From the NCBI GenBank assembly GCA_965199845.1, contig CBDATZ010000005.1, positions 248,001-312,000 on the forward strand: 64,000 bases of DNA, given 5' to 3'. This DNA is from Ilyomonas sp965199845. GTDB taxonomy: Bacteria; Bacteroidota; Bacteroidia; Chitinophagales; Chitinophagaceae. A program made the position numbers and the translations under genes. Under the pieces are notes generated by a model. It saw nothing but the letters and a program-made list of their open reading frames with translations. It searched no databases and was not told the origin of the DNA. This document shows positions 27,473 to 36,075 of the stretch, in pieces (positions within the stretch are counted from its first letter, which is position 1; each line of letters opens with the position of its first letter).

Positions 27473-30400
27473 ACTCTTGTAGGCATCATTCAAGATAAAA
27501 CCCGCTCACACGACGATCAGGCAAAAGCAATTGTCAAGCTTCGAGATGTTACCGGTCCTTATCTCAAAAATTACAGCGACGAAGAAATATTAGCCGGCAA
27601 GGCAAAGGGAGCAATTGATGAGTATGTTGCTTCTATCGAAAATATGAGCCGTGTCAAAGCAGCCAGCGACAAGCTAACCGAATTAGAAGGCAAGTTAATT
27701 GACATACAAACGAAGGGTAGTGATGCGATAGACAGCTTTGAAAAATTTGGTAATGCTGTCAATGCTGCCTTCGGTCAAGGCGATTATTCAAAGAAAAACT
27801 ACTTTGAACAGTTGTTTGGTTATAATGGCGCCAGCGTAAACAATGTATCTGTTGAAAAAGCCAAAGCAGATATTCAAAAACAAATTGCTGATATCAAAAG
27901 TGTTTATAAAGTTGGCTTAGAAGATCTCGCTTTAACAGGTGGCAGCGTACATGATACAGTTACTGATGGAATCGCAAAGCAAACCAACAAACAACTGATT
28001 GATGCTACAAAATCACTGGAAGAATTATCTGCTCTTCGTCAAAAGATAGATGATCAATACAGCAAGTCGAACGATCAGAAGAACCGGGACTTGTTAGCCA
28101 GCGATTTAAAGTATGCCGATGCCAGAAAGAAGTTGTTCGATACTTACGGCGCAGATAAAGTAGTAGCCAAAGCAAACGAAGAAGCCATCACCAAAATAAA
28201 CGGATTACTCGACAAACAAAAGTCACTACTCGAACAGATCAACGATCTGCACCACGACGCTATTCAAAGCGGACTCTTACCGCAAGACAGCGAACTGGAT
28301 AAAATCAATGAGAAATACGCCAAGATTTTTGCAAGCATCCAAGAGCAGAATGATTTGTATGATAAGATCAATGCAAAATACCCGGGCGGAATTGCTGCCT
28401 TCAACAAAGCCAATCCTGCTAACCCGGTAACTAAAGTTGATCAGAACTCAATAAACCAACTCAATAGTGATAAGAACACCGAAATCCTGAATACGAATTA
28501 TAAGGAACAAGCCGATGCCTATGTAAAGAATCTCGATAATCAGAAGAAGATATTTGAGCAGTACCAGGATTCCATCAAAGAAATCGGTATTGACAGAGCC
28601 AACGAGCTATATACCGAACAAACCAAAGGGTTTCAGACGTATGTTGACTATCTCAAAGGACAGTCTGCTACTATTCAGAAAGCCATCACCGGACCCATTG
28701 CAGACATTGGCTCACAGATCAAATTAAAAGGCATTGGTGAAGCGCTGGCAGCAGCAGACAAGGAAGCCAACGATAAAGTGTACGCTGATACCTTAGCCAA
28801 CTACACCCGTATCATCGGTTTAACCACCTCTTTCAACCAGCAGCGCAAGAACCTCGATACCCAATACCAAAAAGACAGGGCGCAGTTGGAAAGCACTTAC
28901 AAAGGCGATGACCTGCAGCAGAGACTATCAGCACTCAAAGATTACTACGATAACGAAAAGAAACAGGTAAATGAATCAGAAGTTTACCAAACCGACGTAT
29001 ATAAAAAGCTGAATGAAAATATTGTTCTTTTCACCCGCCAACAGCTTGAGCAAAGAGTAAAGGACTTAGATAAGATATTGCATTCCTCAACCGGCTTAAC
29101 GCCACAGATGAAAGCTGATATTCAATCCGGTATTGATAAATTAAACGGTTTATTGGATGCTACCGATAAAACACAGGTCAACTTAGCCAAAATACTGACT
29201 GATGCAGGTAAGGTGCAAAATGCGTTTAGCGGGCTTTCGACTTCTTTGCAGGGTGTAAACAAAGACCTTTCTGATACCATCGGTTCATTGGCTACTGCTA
29301 TCGGCGGCTTCACCGGTGTCTTGCAGGGATTGAAAGATTTTAAGACAGCAGCCGATAAGAAAGATACCGCGGGGCAACTGACAGCAGGGCTCAACATTGC
29401 TACCTCTGTCATCAGCGTTTTTAACCAGGCTTATACCTTTTATAAAGATGTGCGCAATAGTGCCAAACAAAGCGCATCCGACATACAGAAGTTTCAGGAT
29501 TCGCTCATTACAGGCGCCATCAGCTACAATGAACTGTTACGAGAAAGAGAACGCACACAGGCGAGCATTACCGACCTTACAACGCAGGAATTAATAGCAC
29601 AGCAGAATTTACTGCAAACGCAAAAACAGCAGGCGCAGCAGGAATATAACCAGCTTCTGCAAAAAATCAGAGAGCAGGGAAAGCAGATTACCGGGCTCAC
29701 AAGTGAGAAGACAGGAGGCGGCTTTTTGGAAGGTGGTTTATTAGGCGTATTGCTTGGCAGAAAGACAAAAACGGTACAGCAACTTGCCGGCTTGTCTGAC
29801 ACGGATTACGATACGCTGGAAAAGCTGTTTACAGAGAATAAGCTGGACGACAATACTAAAGCCTGGTTTACCTCTTTAAAAGCCGTACATGATGAGATTG
29901 ATGGCATTGGCGAAAGCGCGCAGGATGTGGCTGACAAGTTGAATCAAATCTATACCGGCACCATGGCTGATGCCATAGCAGACAGTATCGAGCAGGGCTT
30001 TGAAAAAGGCTACAACACGGTAAATGACTTTGGCGATAATCTCAGCGATATTTTGCGCAAAGCGATACTGAGTGCCTTTGAAGCAGACCAGATTAAACCG
30101 GCTATTCAATCTATCTACGATCAGATAGGTCAACTGAATAGTGACGGCTCTCTGGACGCCATTGACATCAGCCAGATAAAAGCGAATTACAATGCTACTT
30201 TATCGGCTCTTCTTGATAAGTTCAACGCCGTAAAGCAAGCTGCGGGCTCAATATTCTCCGATACAGCAAGTAGTAGCCAGAACGCTTTAACCGGCTCAAC
30301 ATCACAAGCCACAGAGCAAACAACTGAAATTCTTGCCGGGCAGATGGGAGCGTTGCGTATTACCGCAGCAGAACATTTGCAGATTGCCACGCAATCTTTA

Positions 30401-30496
30401 AATCAGCTTGTATTGATAACAAACTACGCTGCTGATATTCCAAACATTAAAGAGATACTCAGGCAGATGAATACGAATGGCATCAAAATAAGATAA
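27473..30496 (+). pseudogene. Phage tail tape measure protein, 5'-truncated
   Basis: An open frame of about 1007 residues runs from the right end of the IS to 30496 without its own start codon: the frame enters from IS sequence. The first native residues, LVGIIQDKTRSHDDQ then YLKNYSDEEILAGKA, resemble the interior of Bacteroidetes tape measure proteins, so the N-terminal (TP901-like) region is lost. The rest is long, helical and Gln/Lys/Asp-rich with coiled-coil character. A glycine-rich hydrophobic stretch lies mid-protein (IGSLATAIGGFTGVLQG) and a family-like C-terminus follows (TTEILAGQMGALRITAAEHLQ). In an intact phage it sets tail length. The absence of neighbouring capsid and tail genes shows that the prophage is a remnant. 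Confidence 0.72.
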
Positions 30497-30497
30497 C

Positions 30498-30749
30498 ATG
30501 GAAATTATACAAGCCAGGGAACAAACAAGAGCAAAGGCAGAACGCACCGCTGCTATCTATGCTAACATGCTTATGGACATCTTACAAGGCAAGAACCTTG
30601 ACAAACATCTGGCTGATGTGAATAAAGGCATTGCGGTTATTGATGTTGAATTGCTTAAAATGAAGGAAGCAAACATCAGAACCGATTCTATTGAGGAATT
30701 CAGAAACAACCTTTTCCGCTTGGTTTATTTGATAGGTGAGACGACATAA
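30498..30749 (+). CDS. Hypothetical island protein, 83 aa
   Basis: A small helical protein (MEIIQAREQTRAKAERTAAI; SIEEFRNNLFRLVYLIGETT) starting one base after the tape measure stop, so it was probably translated together with it and is likely phage-derived. No known domain is recognised. Its last 25 bases overlap the convergent gene at 30725-30994. Confidence 0.6.
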   Translation: MEIIQAREQTRAKAERTAAIYANMLMDILQGKNLDKHLADVNKGIAVIDVELLKMKEANIRTDSIEEFRNNLFRLVYLIGETT

Positions 30750-30994
30750 GGCTTTTTTTTCTTGTTTTGCCCCTGTGCCGGAACGTATGTCTTCAGGATA
30801 AATTTACACAGCTCCATAAAAGGTTCAGAACATTCAAATTGAAAGAGCGCCAGTTCAGCCCTGGCTTCCGCTGTACTGTAATCTGACAAACCCGCATCTT
30901 CAAGTTTTTTCAACAGGTACAGCGTTTTCATTATAAAATGTTTCTTGAGTTGTTCAAACTCTTTTTCAGGCGGTATTTTTTCAATGGCAGACAT
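30725..30994 (-). CDS. Hypothetical island protein, 89 aa
   Basis: A helical, charged protein (MSAIEKIPPEKEFEQLKKHF; YSTAEARAELALFQFECSEP) with a lysine-rich tail (QGQNKKKKPYVVSPIK). No signal peptide or known domain is recognised. It is the second of two minus-strand genes, 56 bases after the 154-residue gene, so they probably share a transcript. Confidence 0.55.
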   Translation of the reverse strand: MSAIEKIPPEKEFEQLKKHFIMKTLYLLKKLEDAGLSDYSTAEARAELALFQFECSEPFMELCKFILKTYVPAQGQNKKKKPYVVSPIK

Positions 30995-31050
30995 AGAGAG
31001 TATTTACTTTTCCATGTCTAAAACCAAGCCGCATATATTGGTAGCCATAA

Positions 31051-31515
31051 TTAATCTGTTGGACGGGTCAGGTACATTTTGATACAGTAAGCGATTAAAT
31101 CAACCTGCATTCTGAATTCATCAATCTCTTTGTATTCAAAGCGGATGCTTTCTGTGACTTGCGATATCCAAATGTCACAACAGCGCAAGCTTTCTGCCAT
31201 CAGCTGGCGCATTCTGTCCCTGCTTCTCAGGTTATAATTGTGAAAGTAAACCGGATCGTACAGCTGAAAGGCTACGGCTATAAACAACCGGCGAAACACG
31301 ATCTCTTTTTGGCTGCAGCGTTTACCTTGCAGTTTGACAGGCATCTCTTTAATCAGGCTGCAAAACAAATCAAAGGAGCCGGGCAATGTATCAATGTCTT
31401 TGATGCTTACCTTCTGCAGGTACATTAACTCGTTATAAACCCTGTTGTATAACTCAGGTAAATCTCTTTGTGCTCTTCTGGCAATGAAGGCGTAATCTAT
31501 CTTCTTTGAAGCCAT
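31051..31515 (-). CDS. Hypothetical island protein, 154 aa
   Basis: A soluble basic protein (MASKKIDYAFIARRAQRDLP; VFRRLFIAVAFQLYDPVYFH; RSRDRMRQLMAESLRCCDIW; MQVDLIAYCIKMYLTRPTD). It is predominantly helical by eye, without membrane segments or a recognised domain. It heads the minus-strand pair and would be transcribed from the 31516-31894 region. Its position inside the tRNA-bounded island suggests mobile-element origin; the function is unknown. Confidence 0.6.
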   Translation of the reverse strand: MASKKIDYAFIARRAQRDLPELYNRVYNELMYLQKVSIKDIDTLPGSFDLFCSLIKEMPVKLQGKRCSQKEIVFRRLFIAVAFQLYDPVYFHNYNLRSRDRMRQLMAESLRCCDIWISQVTESIRFEYKEIDEFRMQVDLIAYCIKMYLTRPTD

Positions 31516-31894
31516 TTCTTTTGAGTGATTCGGTGCTGTTTCAAAGATAGAAATTATAAAAGAAACTTAGGTTTAGAAATTCATATTATGCAACTTTATG
31601 TTTCACCAGTCAGAACGTGTTGTGTTTGTGTTAGACATACAATTGCCTTCGCGGTGAAGATTTACTAACAAATAAAGTCCTTCTGCTCATTCGCCTAAAC
31701 TTTATCCAATCTTACCTATTACAAAAAACTATATTAAGTATTTCTTTCATTATTGCATTGTCCAAGGATGTCCAATAAATGCACAAAAATTCGGGCATAC
31801 AGGCAAGTATATAGGTAATGAATCCAGTTAGCGAAACGATATAGTTTCTGAGAACTGGATCGTTTAGGAATCCATAATCAAAACTGTTGCTGTA
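31516..31894. other. Divergent regulatory region in the island, 379 bp
   Basis: No gene is seen. It separates the leftward 154-residue gene from the rightward receiver gene and should contain both promoters. The right end carries a strong hairpin (separate entry). The rest is AT-rich without repeats. Confidence 0.45.
31822..31865 (+). promoter_or_regulatory. Leader hairpin with an alternative pairing before the receiver gene
   Basis: ATCCAGTT (31822-31829) pairs with AACTGGAT (31853-31860), enclosing GAAAC (31833-31837) and GTTTC (31844-31848). A competing pairing is possible between AAACGAT (31834-31840) and ATCGTTT (31859-31865). It ends 29 bases before the start codon. It could be an RNA switch or a protein-binding palindrome; neither is shown. 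Confidence 0.4.
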
Positions 31895-32251
31895 ATGGGT
31901 ATTTTATTCATTGTTGATGATGATACAAATATATTATCTCCCCTTTCTTACTGGTTTACAAGGAAAGGATACGACGTAGGTACGTTTGAAAACTCAAGCG
32001 ATTTATTGAGCGCTTTGCAGACAAAAATACCTGATTTTATATTGCTGGACGTCAATCTGTGTGGTGAATTAGGCACTGAAATATGCCTGTTGCTGAAAAG
32101 GGTTATGAAAATAAATTGTCCGATTTTTTTGTGGTCGGCGCAAGCTTTAAAACAAAATGAGTATTCCAAATATGATGCTGACGGGTTTATTCTAAAACCG
32201 GTCGATATTATGGATTTAACGAATCTCATCGCTTCTTATATGGCAGCATAG
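31895..32251 (+). CDS. Stand-alone response regulator receiver protein
   Basis: A 118-residue single CheY-like receiver with no output domain. The acidic pair is D8-D9 in FIVDDDTN, the phosphoacceptor is Asp52 in FILLDVNLCGELG, the conserved Ser81 is in LWSAQ and Lys101 is in GFILKPVD, so it should be phosphorylatable. No kinase lies in the island; the only kinase in the window is 16 kb away. It is the last gene before the tRNA-Arg attachment site, a usual place for cargo genes. Confidence 0.85.
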   Translation: MGILFIVDDDTNILSPLSYWFTRKGYDVGTFENSSDLLSALQTKIPDFILLDVNLCGELGTEICLLLKRVMKINCPIFLWSAQALKQNEYSKYDADGFILKPVDIMDLTNLIASYMAA

Positions 32252-32321
32252 TTATCTAATAGATTCACAATAGAATTAACTAAGCCAACGATTTAGCCAA
32301 CCCAATTGCTTCAAAACAAAA

Positions 32322-32346
32322 CAAGAGGCTGAAAATCAACCTCTTG
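32322..32346 (-). terminator. Terminator of tRNA-Arg
   Basis: Inverted repeat CAAGAGG / CCTCTTG with an 11-base loop, followed on the minus strand by a run rich in T (TTTTGTTTTG). It lies 14 bases past the tRNA 3' end. If the island inserted here, this copy came in with the element and the one at 24224-24246 is the original. Confidence 0.65.
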
Positions 32347-32355
32347 CAACTTGCC

Positions 32356-32373
32356 AAAGTGGTCTTGTCAGGA
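32356..32373. other. att site, tRNA-proximal copy
   Basis: The 18-base sequence AAAGTGGTCTTGTCAGGA repeats the one at 24257-24274. It covers the last 14 bases of the tRNA gene and the four bases after it, so integration restored an intact tRNA. Confidence 0.8.
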
Positions 32374-32431
32374 ATCGAACCTGAATCATAGGCTTCGGAG
32401 ACCCATATACTATCCGTTGTACTACAAGACC
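32360..32431 (-). tRNA. tRNA-Arg (anticodon CCG)
   Basis: A 72-base gene on the minus strand. The acceptor stem GGTCTTG / CAAGACC pairs fully, with discriminator A. The anticodon arm is TGGGT-CTCCGAA-GCCTA, giving anticodon CCG after U33. The T arm is TCAGG-TTCGATT-CCTGA. CCA is not encoded: the next bases are CTT. It reads CGG codons. Its 3' end is the attachment site of the adjacent island. Confidence 0.92.
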
Positions 32432-32700
32432 CAAATAAGGATGCAAATATAGATAAATCAAAATGCGGCAAAAGATTTTATCTGATATAAACCCATGAAT
32501 AACAAGAATGCTTTATTGTATTGTGATACTGTTTTTTCAATACAATATGAAAACATCAAACGACATCGTAAAGCCATTTATCAAAAACAGATTCGGCTTG
32601 CGGAAATAATTCTTTGCTTTTAAGAAATCACAACATCCAATGGCAAAAGCTGTATTTTCACTTTTATAAATCATACGATTTCTTACCAAATCATTACGCT

Positions 32701-33627
32701 ATGTCAACTTCGCGCAGACAGTTTTTACAACAGGCAGCCATTGCTGCTGCCGGCTTCAGCATTGCAAACCATACACTTGCAAACGCACTTACTTCAAAAG
32801 CATCGCCATACGAAATTTCGCTGGCAGAATGGTCGTTTCACAAAGCGCTTTTCGGTGGCAAAATGACCAATCTTGATTTTCCCGAAAAAGCAAAAAAAGA
32901 ATTTGGAATCGGCGTGGTTGAATATGTAAACCAGTTTTTTAAAGACAAAGCAAAAGATACAACTTACCTGAACGAATTGCTGAAACGTTGCAAAGACAAT
33001 GGCGTAAAAAATCATTTGATTATGATTGACGGGGAAGGCGGATTGGCAGAGCCGGATGCCACAAAACGCAATGCGGCTGTGGAGAATCATTATAAATGGG
33101 TTGATGCGGCTAAGTATTTAGGCTGCATTACAGTTCGCGTAAATGCACAAGGTGATGGCACGCCGGAAGACGTTCAGAAAGCCGGTGCGGAAGGTTTGAA
33201 TAAGTTATCTGAGTACGCTGAAAAACAAAATATTCATGTGATTGTTGAAAACCATGGTGGCATTACATCTAACGGCGAATGGATGGCTGGTTTAATGAAA
33301 TTGACCAACAACAAAAACGTAGGGACGTTGCCTGATTTGGGTAATTTTTGTATTAAACATGGCAAAGACGGCAGCGGTTGTGAAGAATGGTACGACCGAT
33401 ATAAAGGCGTTACCGAAATTGTTCCTTTTGCAAAAGGAATCAGCGCCAAAACGTACGACTTTGATGCACAAGGAAATTGTGTGGAAACAGATTATACCAA
33501 AATGATGAAGATTATAAAGGATTCTGGTTTTAAAGGTTATATCGGGATTGAATACGAAGGTGAAAAACTAAGCGAAGAAGATGGCATTCGCAAAACAAAA
33601 GCGTTGCTTGATAAAGTAATGTCTTAA
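32701..33627 (+). CDS. Tat-exported sugar phosphate isomerase/epimerase-like TIM-barrel protein
   Basis: A 308-residue protein of the AP-endonuclease-2/xylose isomerase-like TIM-barrel family. ATG at 32701 is chosen because it begins with a twin-arginine signal (STSRRQFLQQAAIAAAGFS); the frame open from 32614 has no such character. Barrel landmarks are ISLAEWSFHKALFGGK, NGVKNHLIMIDGEGGLA, IHVIVENHGGITSNG (metal-ligand Glu/His region), GTLPDLGNF and FKGYIGIEYEGEKLSEEDG. It is likely a folded, metal-dependent periplasmic isomerase or epimerase of unknown substrate. It is a single gene immediately outside the island. Confidence 0.85.
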   Translation: MSTSRRQFLQQAAIAAAGFSIANHTLANALTSKASPYEISLAEWSFHKALFGGKMTNLDFPEKAKKEFGIGVVEYVNQFFKDKAKDTTYLNELLKRCKDNGVKNHLIMIDGEGGLAEPDATKRNAAVENHYKWVDAAKYLGCITVRVNAQGDGTPEDVQKAGAEGLNKLSEYAEKQNIHVIVENHGGITSNGEWMAGLMKLTNNKNVGTLPDLGNFCIKHGKDGSGCEEWYDRYKGVTEIVPFAKGISAKTYDFDAQGNCVETDYTKMMKIIKDSGFKGYIGIEYEGEKLSEEDGIRKTKALLDKVMS

Positions 33628-33715
33628 TCATAATATAAATTATTCATCAAATTATAAAAGAAAGTTGCTGATATAAAGATGAAAGTATCAGCCAAATCAT
33701 GGCGTTCTTTTCGCT

Positions 33716-34474
33716 ATGGTTTTATCTATGAATATTACTTTAAAAAATATTGATACCAAGGCGCCGAAAGATTGGCAGAAAGCTGCTACAAAAAAGAAAA
33801 CAGAAACCATTGTAAAAAAACTGAGCGACTTGCAAAACGTATTGTATGCCGAAAAAAAGCATTCCATACTTATTGTATTGCAAGGCATGGATGCCAGTGG
33901 TAAAGATGGTGTATTGAAAAATGTGTTCAGCCATTTTAACCCGCGTAACATAAACGTGCATTCGTTTGACGTGCCAACAGAAGAAGAAGCGGCGCACGAT
34001 TTTTTATGGCGCGTACATACACACACGCCAGCCAAAGGAATGATCCAGATATTTAACCGTTCTCATTACGATAATGTAATTGTAACGCGTGTTCACAAAT
34101 GGTGCAGCGATGCAAAAGCGGCGAAGCGTATGAAATCTATGAACGATTTTGAGTATCTTCTCGAGACAGATAATCATACAGAAATTCTCAAATTTTATCT
34201 TCATGTTTCGAAAGATGAACAGGAAAAAAGAATACAGGAACGTGTGGACAATCCGGCAAAACACTGGAAGTACGATGCAAACGATTATAAAGAAATTGCT
34301 TTACGCGATGAATACATAAAGATGTATGAAGATGTATTTAAACACTGCAATAAAATTCCCTGGATCATTGTGCCTTCCGATCAAAATTGGTATAAAGAAC
34401 ACATTATCGCAAAGACTCTATTGGAACGATTGGAAGCATTGGACATGAAATATCCGCCATTGGTGAATGAATAA
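33716..34474 (+). CDS. Polyphosphate kinase 2 family protein
   Basis: A cytoplasmic PPK2-type enzyme of 252 residues (248 if M5 at 33728, MNITLKN, is the start), which transfers phosphate between polyphosphate and nucleotides. Walker A is GMDASGKDGVLKNVF, and the lid/substrate region includes VHSFDVPTEEEAAHDFLWR and FNRSHYDNVIVTRVH. The later stretch FYLHVSKDEQEKRIQERVDNP matches single-domain PPK2 proteins. Whether it phosphorylates AMP, ADP or both cannot be fixed by reading. It is a monocistronic gene. Confidence 0.9.
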   Translation: MVLSMNITLKNIDTKAPKDWQKAATKKKTETIVKKLSDLQNVLYAEKKHSILIVLQGMDASGKDGVLKNVFSHFNPRNINVHSFDVPTEEEAAHDFLWRVHTHTPAKGMIQIFNRSHYDNVIVTRVHKWCSDAKAAKRMKSMNDFEYLLETDNHTEILKFYLHVSKDEQEKRIQERVDNPAKHWKYDANDYKEIALRDEYIKMYEDVFKHCNKIPWIIVPSDQNWYKEHIIAKTLLERLEALDMKYPPLVNE

Positions 34475-34652
34475 AATAAACGTAATAAAACCGGTTACAT
34501 TTTTTAAAAATCAAAACTGTTATTTGCAATTATTCATTTGGTAAATTCTTATAGCTTCAGTCACAAATAATTATGGCTTTAAAATTGAATAATGAAGTTT
34601 TGTACAACTTGATAGTTTCCTATTTATAAATACCAGACACACTTATTACCAC

Positions 34653-35777
34653 ATGAATTCATCCTTATCCAGAGCGTTACCTTTTTATGTAAAGCTCGCA
34701 CTTGTATTGTTTAGCCTCATGTCGCTTTGTTATATTGCCATTGAAGTTAAAGAAGTATTATCGCCGCTTATATTTGCACTTTTGTTTTCCATTGCTTTAT
34801 TGCCGCTGGTTAATTTTTTCGAAAAGAAAGTCAAACTGCCCGGCGGCGCAGCAGCAGGCATATCAGTTATACTTTTGTTGATTTCCCTTTTTATTTTATT
34901 TTATTTTTTGGGTTCGCAAATCAGCCGGCTGGCGCAGGATTGGCCACAGTTTCAGCAACAGATTGATATTACTATAAAGAACATACAGGAATGGGCAGAT
35001 AAAAGGCTGAACATAAATGTGAATGAGCAAATGAACTATGTGAACAAAGCCACAACAGAAGTGCTCAACTCAAGTTCAACGTTTATTGGTGCTACGGTTG
35101 CTTCATTATCTTCTATTCTTTTGTTCTTTGTGTTTACAATGATTTATACGTTCTTTCTTATTTTTTACCGTCATCTCATTCTTAAGTTTTTGATTGCGGT
35201 TTTTAAAGAAGAAAACTCAGTTACTGTGTACGATATAGCTGAGCAAGTTCAGTATATCGTTCGTAAATACATTTTAGGATTGTTGCTGGAAATGCTGATT
35301 GTAGCCAGCGTTTGTTGTATTATCTTTTTGATATTAGGTGTTAAATACGCGGTTTTGCTTGGCATTATAACCGGCATCTTTAACCTGGTTCCGTATATAG
35401 GTATTTTTACTTCACTGGTTTTGGGAACCTTTATTACGTTTGCGACTGGCGCTGCGACAACTAAAATTTTATTGGTTGCGCTCACCTATATTGTAGTTCA
35501 TTTAATAGATAGTAATGTATTACTTCCGGTAATTGTAGGTTCAAAAGTTCGTATTAATGCGTTGATAACTGTATTGGGTGTGATTGCGGGGGAGATGATG
35601 TGGGGCATTTCCGGAATGTTCCTTTCCATACCTGTTATTGCGATCGCAAAAATTATTTTTGATCGTGTTGACACGCTGAAACCCTGGGGCTTACTGTTGG
35701 GCGATGAAGAAATGGAAAAACCTAAAAGCAAAAGAAAAATTATTGCAGAGGCAGAAACAAAAAAGCCGGATGAATAA
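34653..35777 (+). CDS. AI-2E family (TqsA/YdiK-like) membrane protein
   Basis: A 374-residue integral membrane protein with about eight helices. Family marks are the N-terminal paired helices ending LSPLIFALLFSIALLPLVNFFEKK, a central amphipathic domain (about 85-150), and the C-terminal block ITGIFNLVPYIGIFTSLVLG and LLPVIVGSKVRINALITVLGV. Members export small molecules or act as Na+/H+ antiporters; a quorum-signal role is not implied. A lysine-rich cytoplasmic tail ends the protein. No partner genes are visible. Confidence 0.9.
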   Translation: MNSSLSRALPFYVKLALVLFSLMSLCYIAIEVKEVLSPLIFALLFSIALLPLVNFFEKKVKLPGGAAAGISVILLLISLFILFYFLGSQISRLAQDWPQFQQQIDITIKNIQEWADKRLNINVNEQMNYVNKATTEVLNSSSTFIGATVASLSSILLFFVFTMIYTFFLIFYRHLILKFLIAVFKEENSVTVYDIAEQVQYIVRKYILGLLLEMLIVASVCCIIFLILGVKYAVLLGIITGIFNLVPYIGIFTSLVLGTFITFATGAATTKILLVALTYIVVHLIDSNVLLPVIVGSKVRINALITVLGVIAGEMMWGISGMFLSIPVIAIAKIIFDRVDTLKPWGLLLGDEEMEKPKSKRKIIAEAETKKPDE

Positions 35778-35909
35778 TCATAACGTTTTAAGAGACAAGA
35801 AATCAGAATTAATAAAGTTGAGATGATTCTTGTTTTGCAGCCTTAGAAATTTAGCGCAGTCTTTGCTATAAATCAGGCTTACTAAATTTTCCAAATAAAA
35901 AACAAACTT

Positions 35910-36026
35910 ATGCGCGATTGGTTACGAACTTTATTAGCTGGTTACGGTGCTTATCGCTGGGGCGGCGGATGCCTTGGCACCATACTTTTATTTGTTGCGA
36001 TCTATTGGGCATTGGGACATTGTTAG
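35910..36026 (+). CDS. Small membrane peptide, 38 aa
   Basis: ATG-initiated frame encoding MRDWLRTLLAGYGAYRWGG followed by a hydrophobic segment (CLGTILLFVAIYWALGHC). It looks like a single-pass membrane peptide with a basic N-terminal side. Coding character is good for its size (a positive-inside arrangement and a clean stop), and there is free space on both sides. Function unknown; it could be a membrane-anchored accessory peptide. Confidence 0.5.
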   Translation: MRDWLRTLLAGYGAYRWGGGCLGTILLFVAIYWALGHC

Positions 36027-36075
36027 ATTGATCAAAACTAATTTATTATCTACTTTTTGGCAGATGTATTTATAT

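Larger units (their letters stand above)
24811..27473 (+). mobile_element. IS21-family insertion sequence, complete
   Basis: About 2.66 kb encoding istA and istB. The ends, read inward, are TGGATATTTCGCTGATAATG on the left and TGTATATTCCGTAGAAGTTG as the reverse complement on the right. Over 24 bases they agree at 18 positions, both begin with TG and both continue into TGACCA. Behind each end the TTCCG...TGACCA motif is repeated, as is usual for IS21 transposase sites. Flanking bases (CATTAATA left, CTCTTGTA right) show no target duplication, and the flanks are two unrelated broken genes, which points to an IS-associated deletion. GC content is visibly higher than in the host genes. Confidence 0.88.

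Noticed and set aside
24257..32373. Whole island considered as an active defence or phage-satellite system
   Set aside because: No restriction, nuclease, abortive infection, capsid-hijack or replication genes are visible, and the integrase is dead; the contents fit a deletion remnant.
32280..32471. 63-codon minus-strand ORF over the tRNA-Arg gene
   Set aside because: It runs through the tRNA and its terminator; the structural RNA explains the region.
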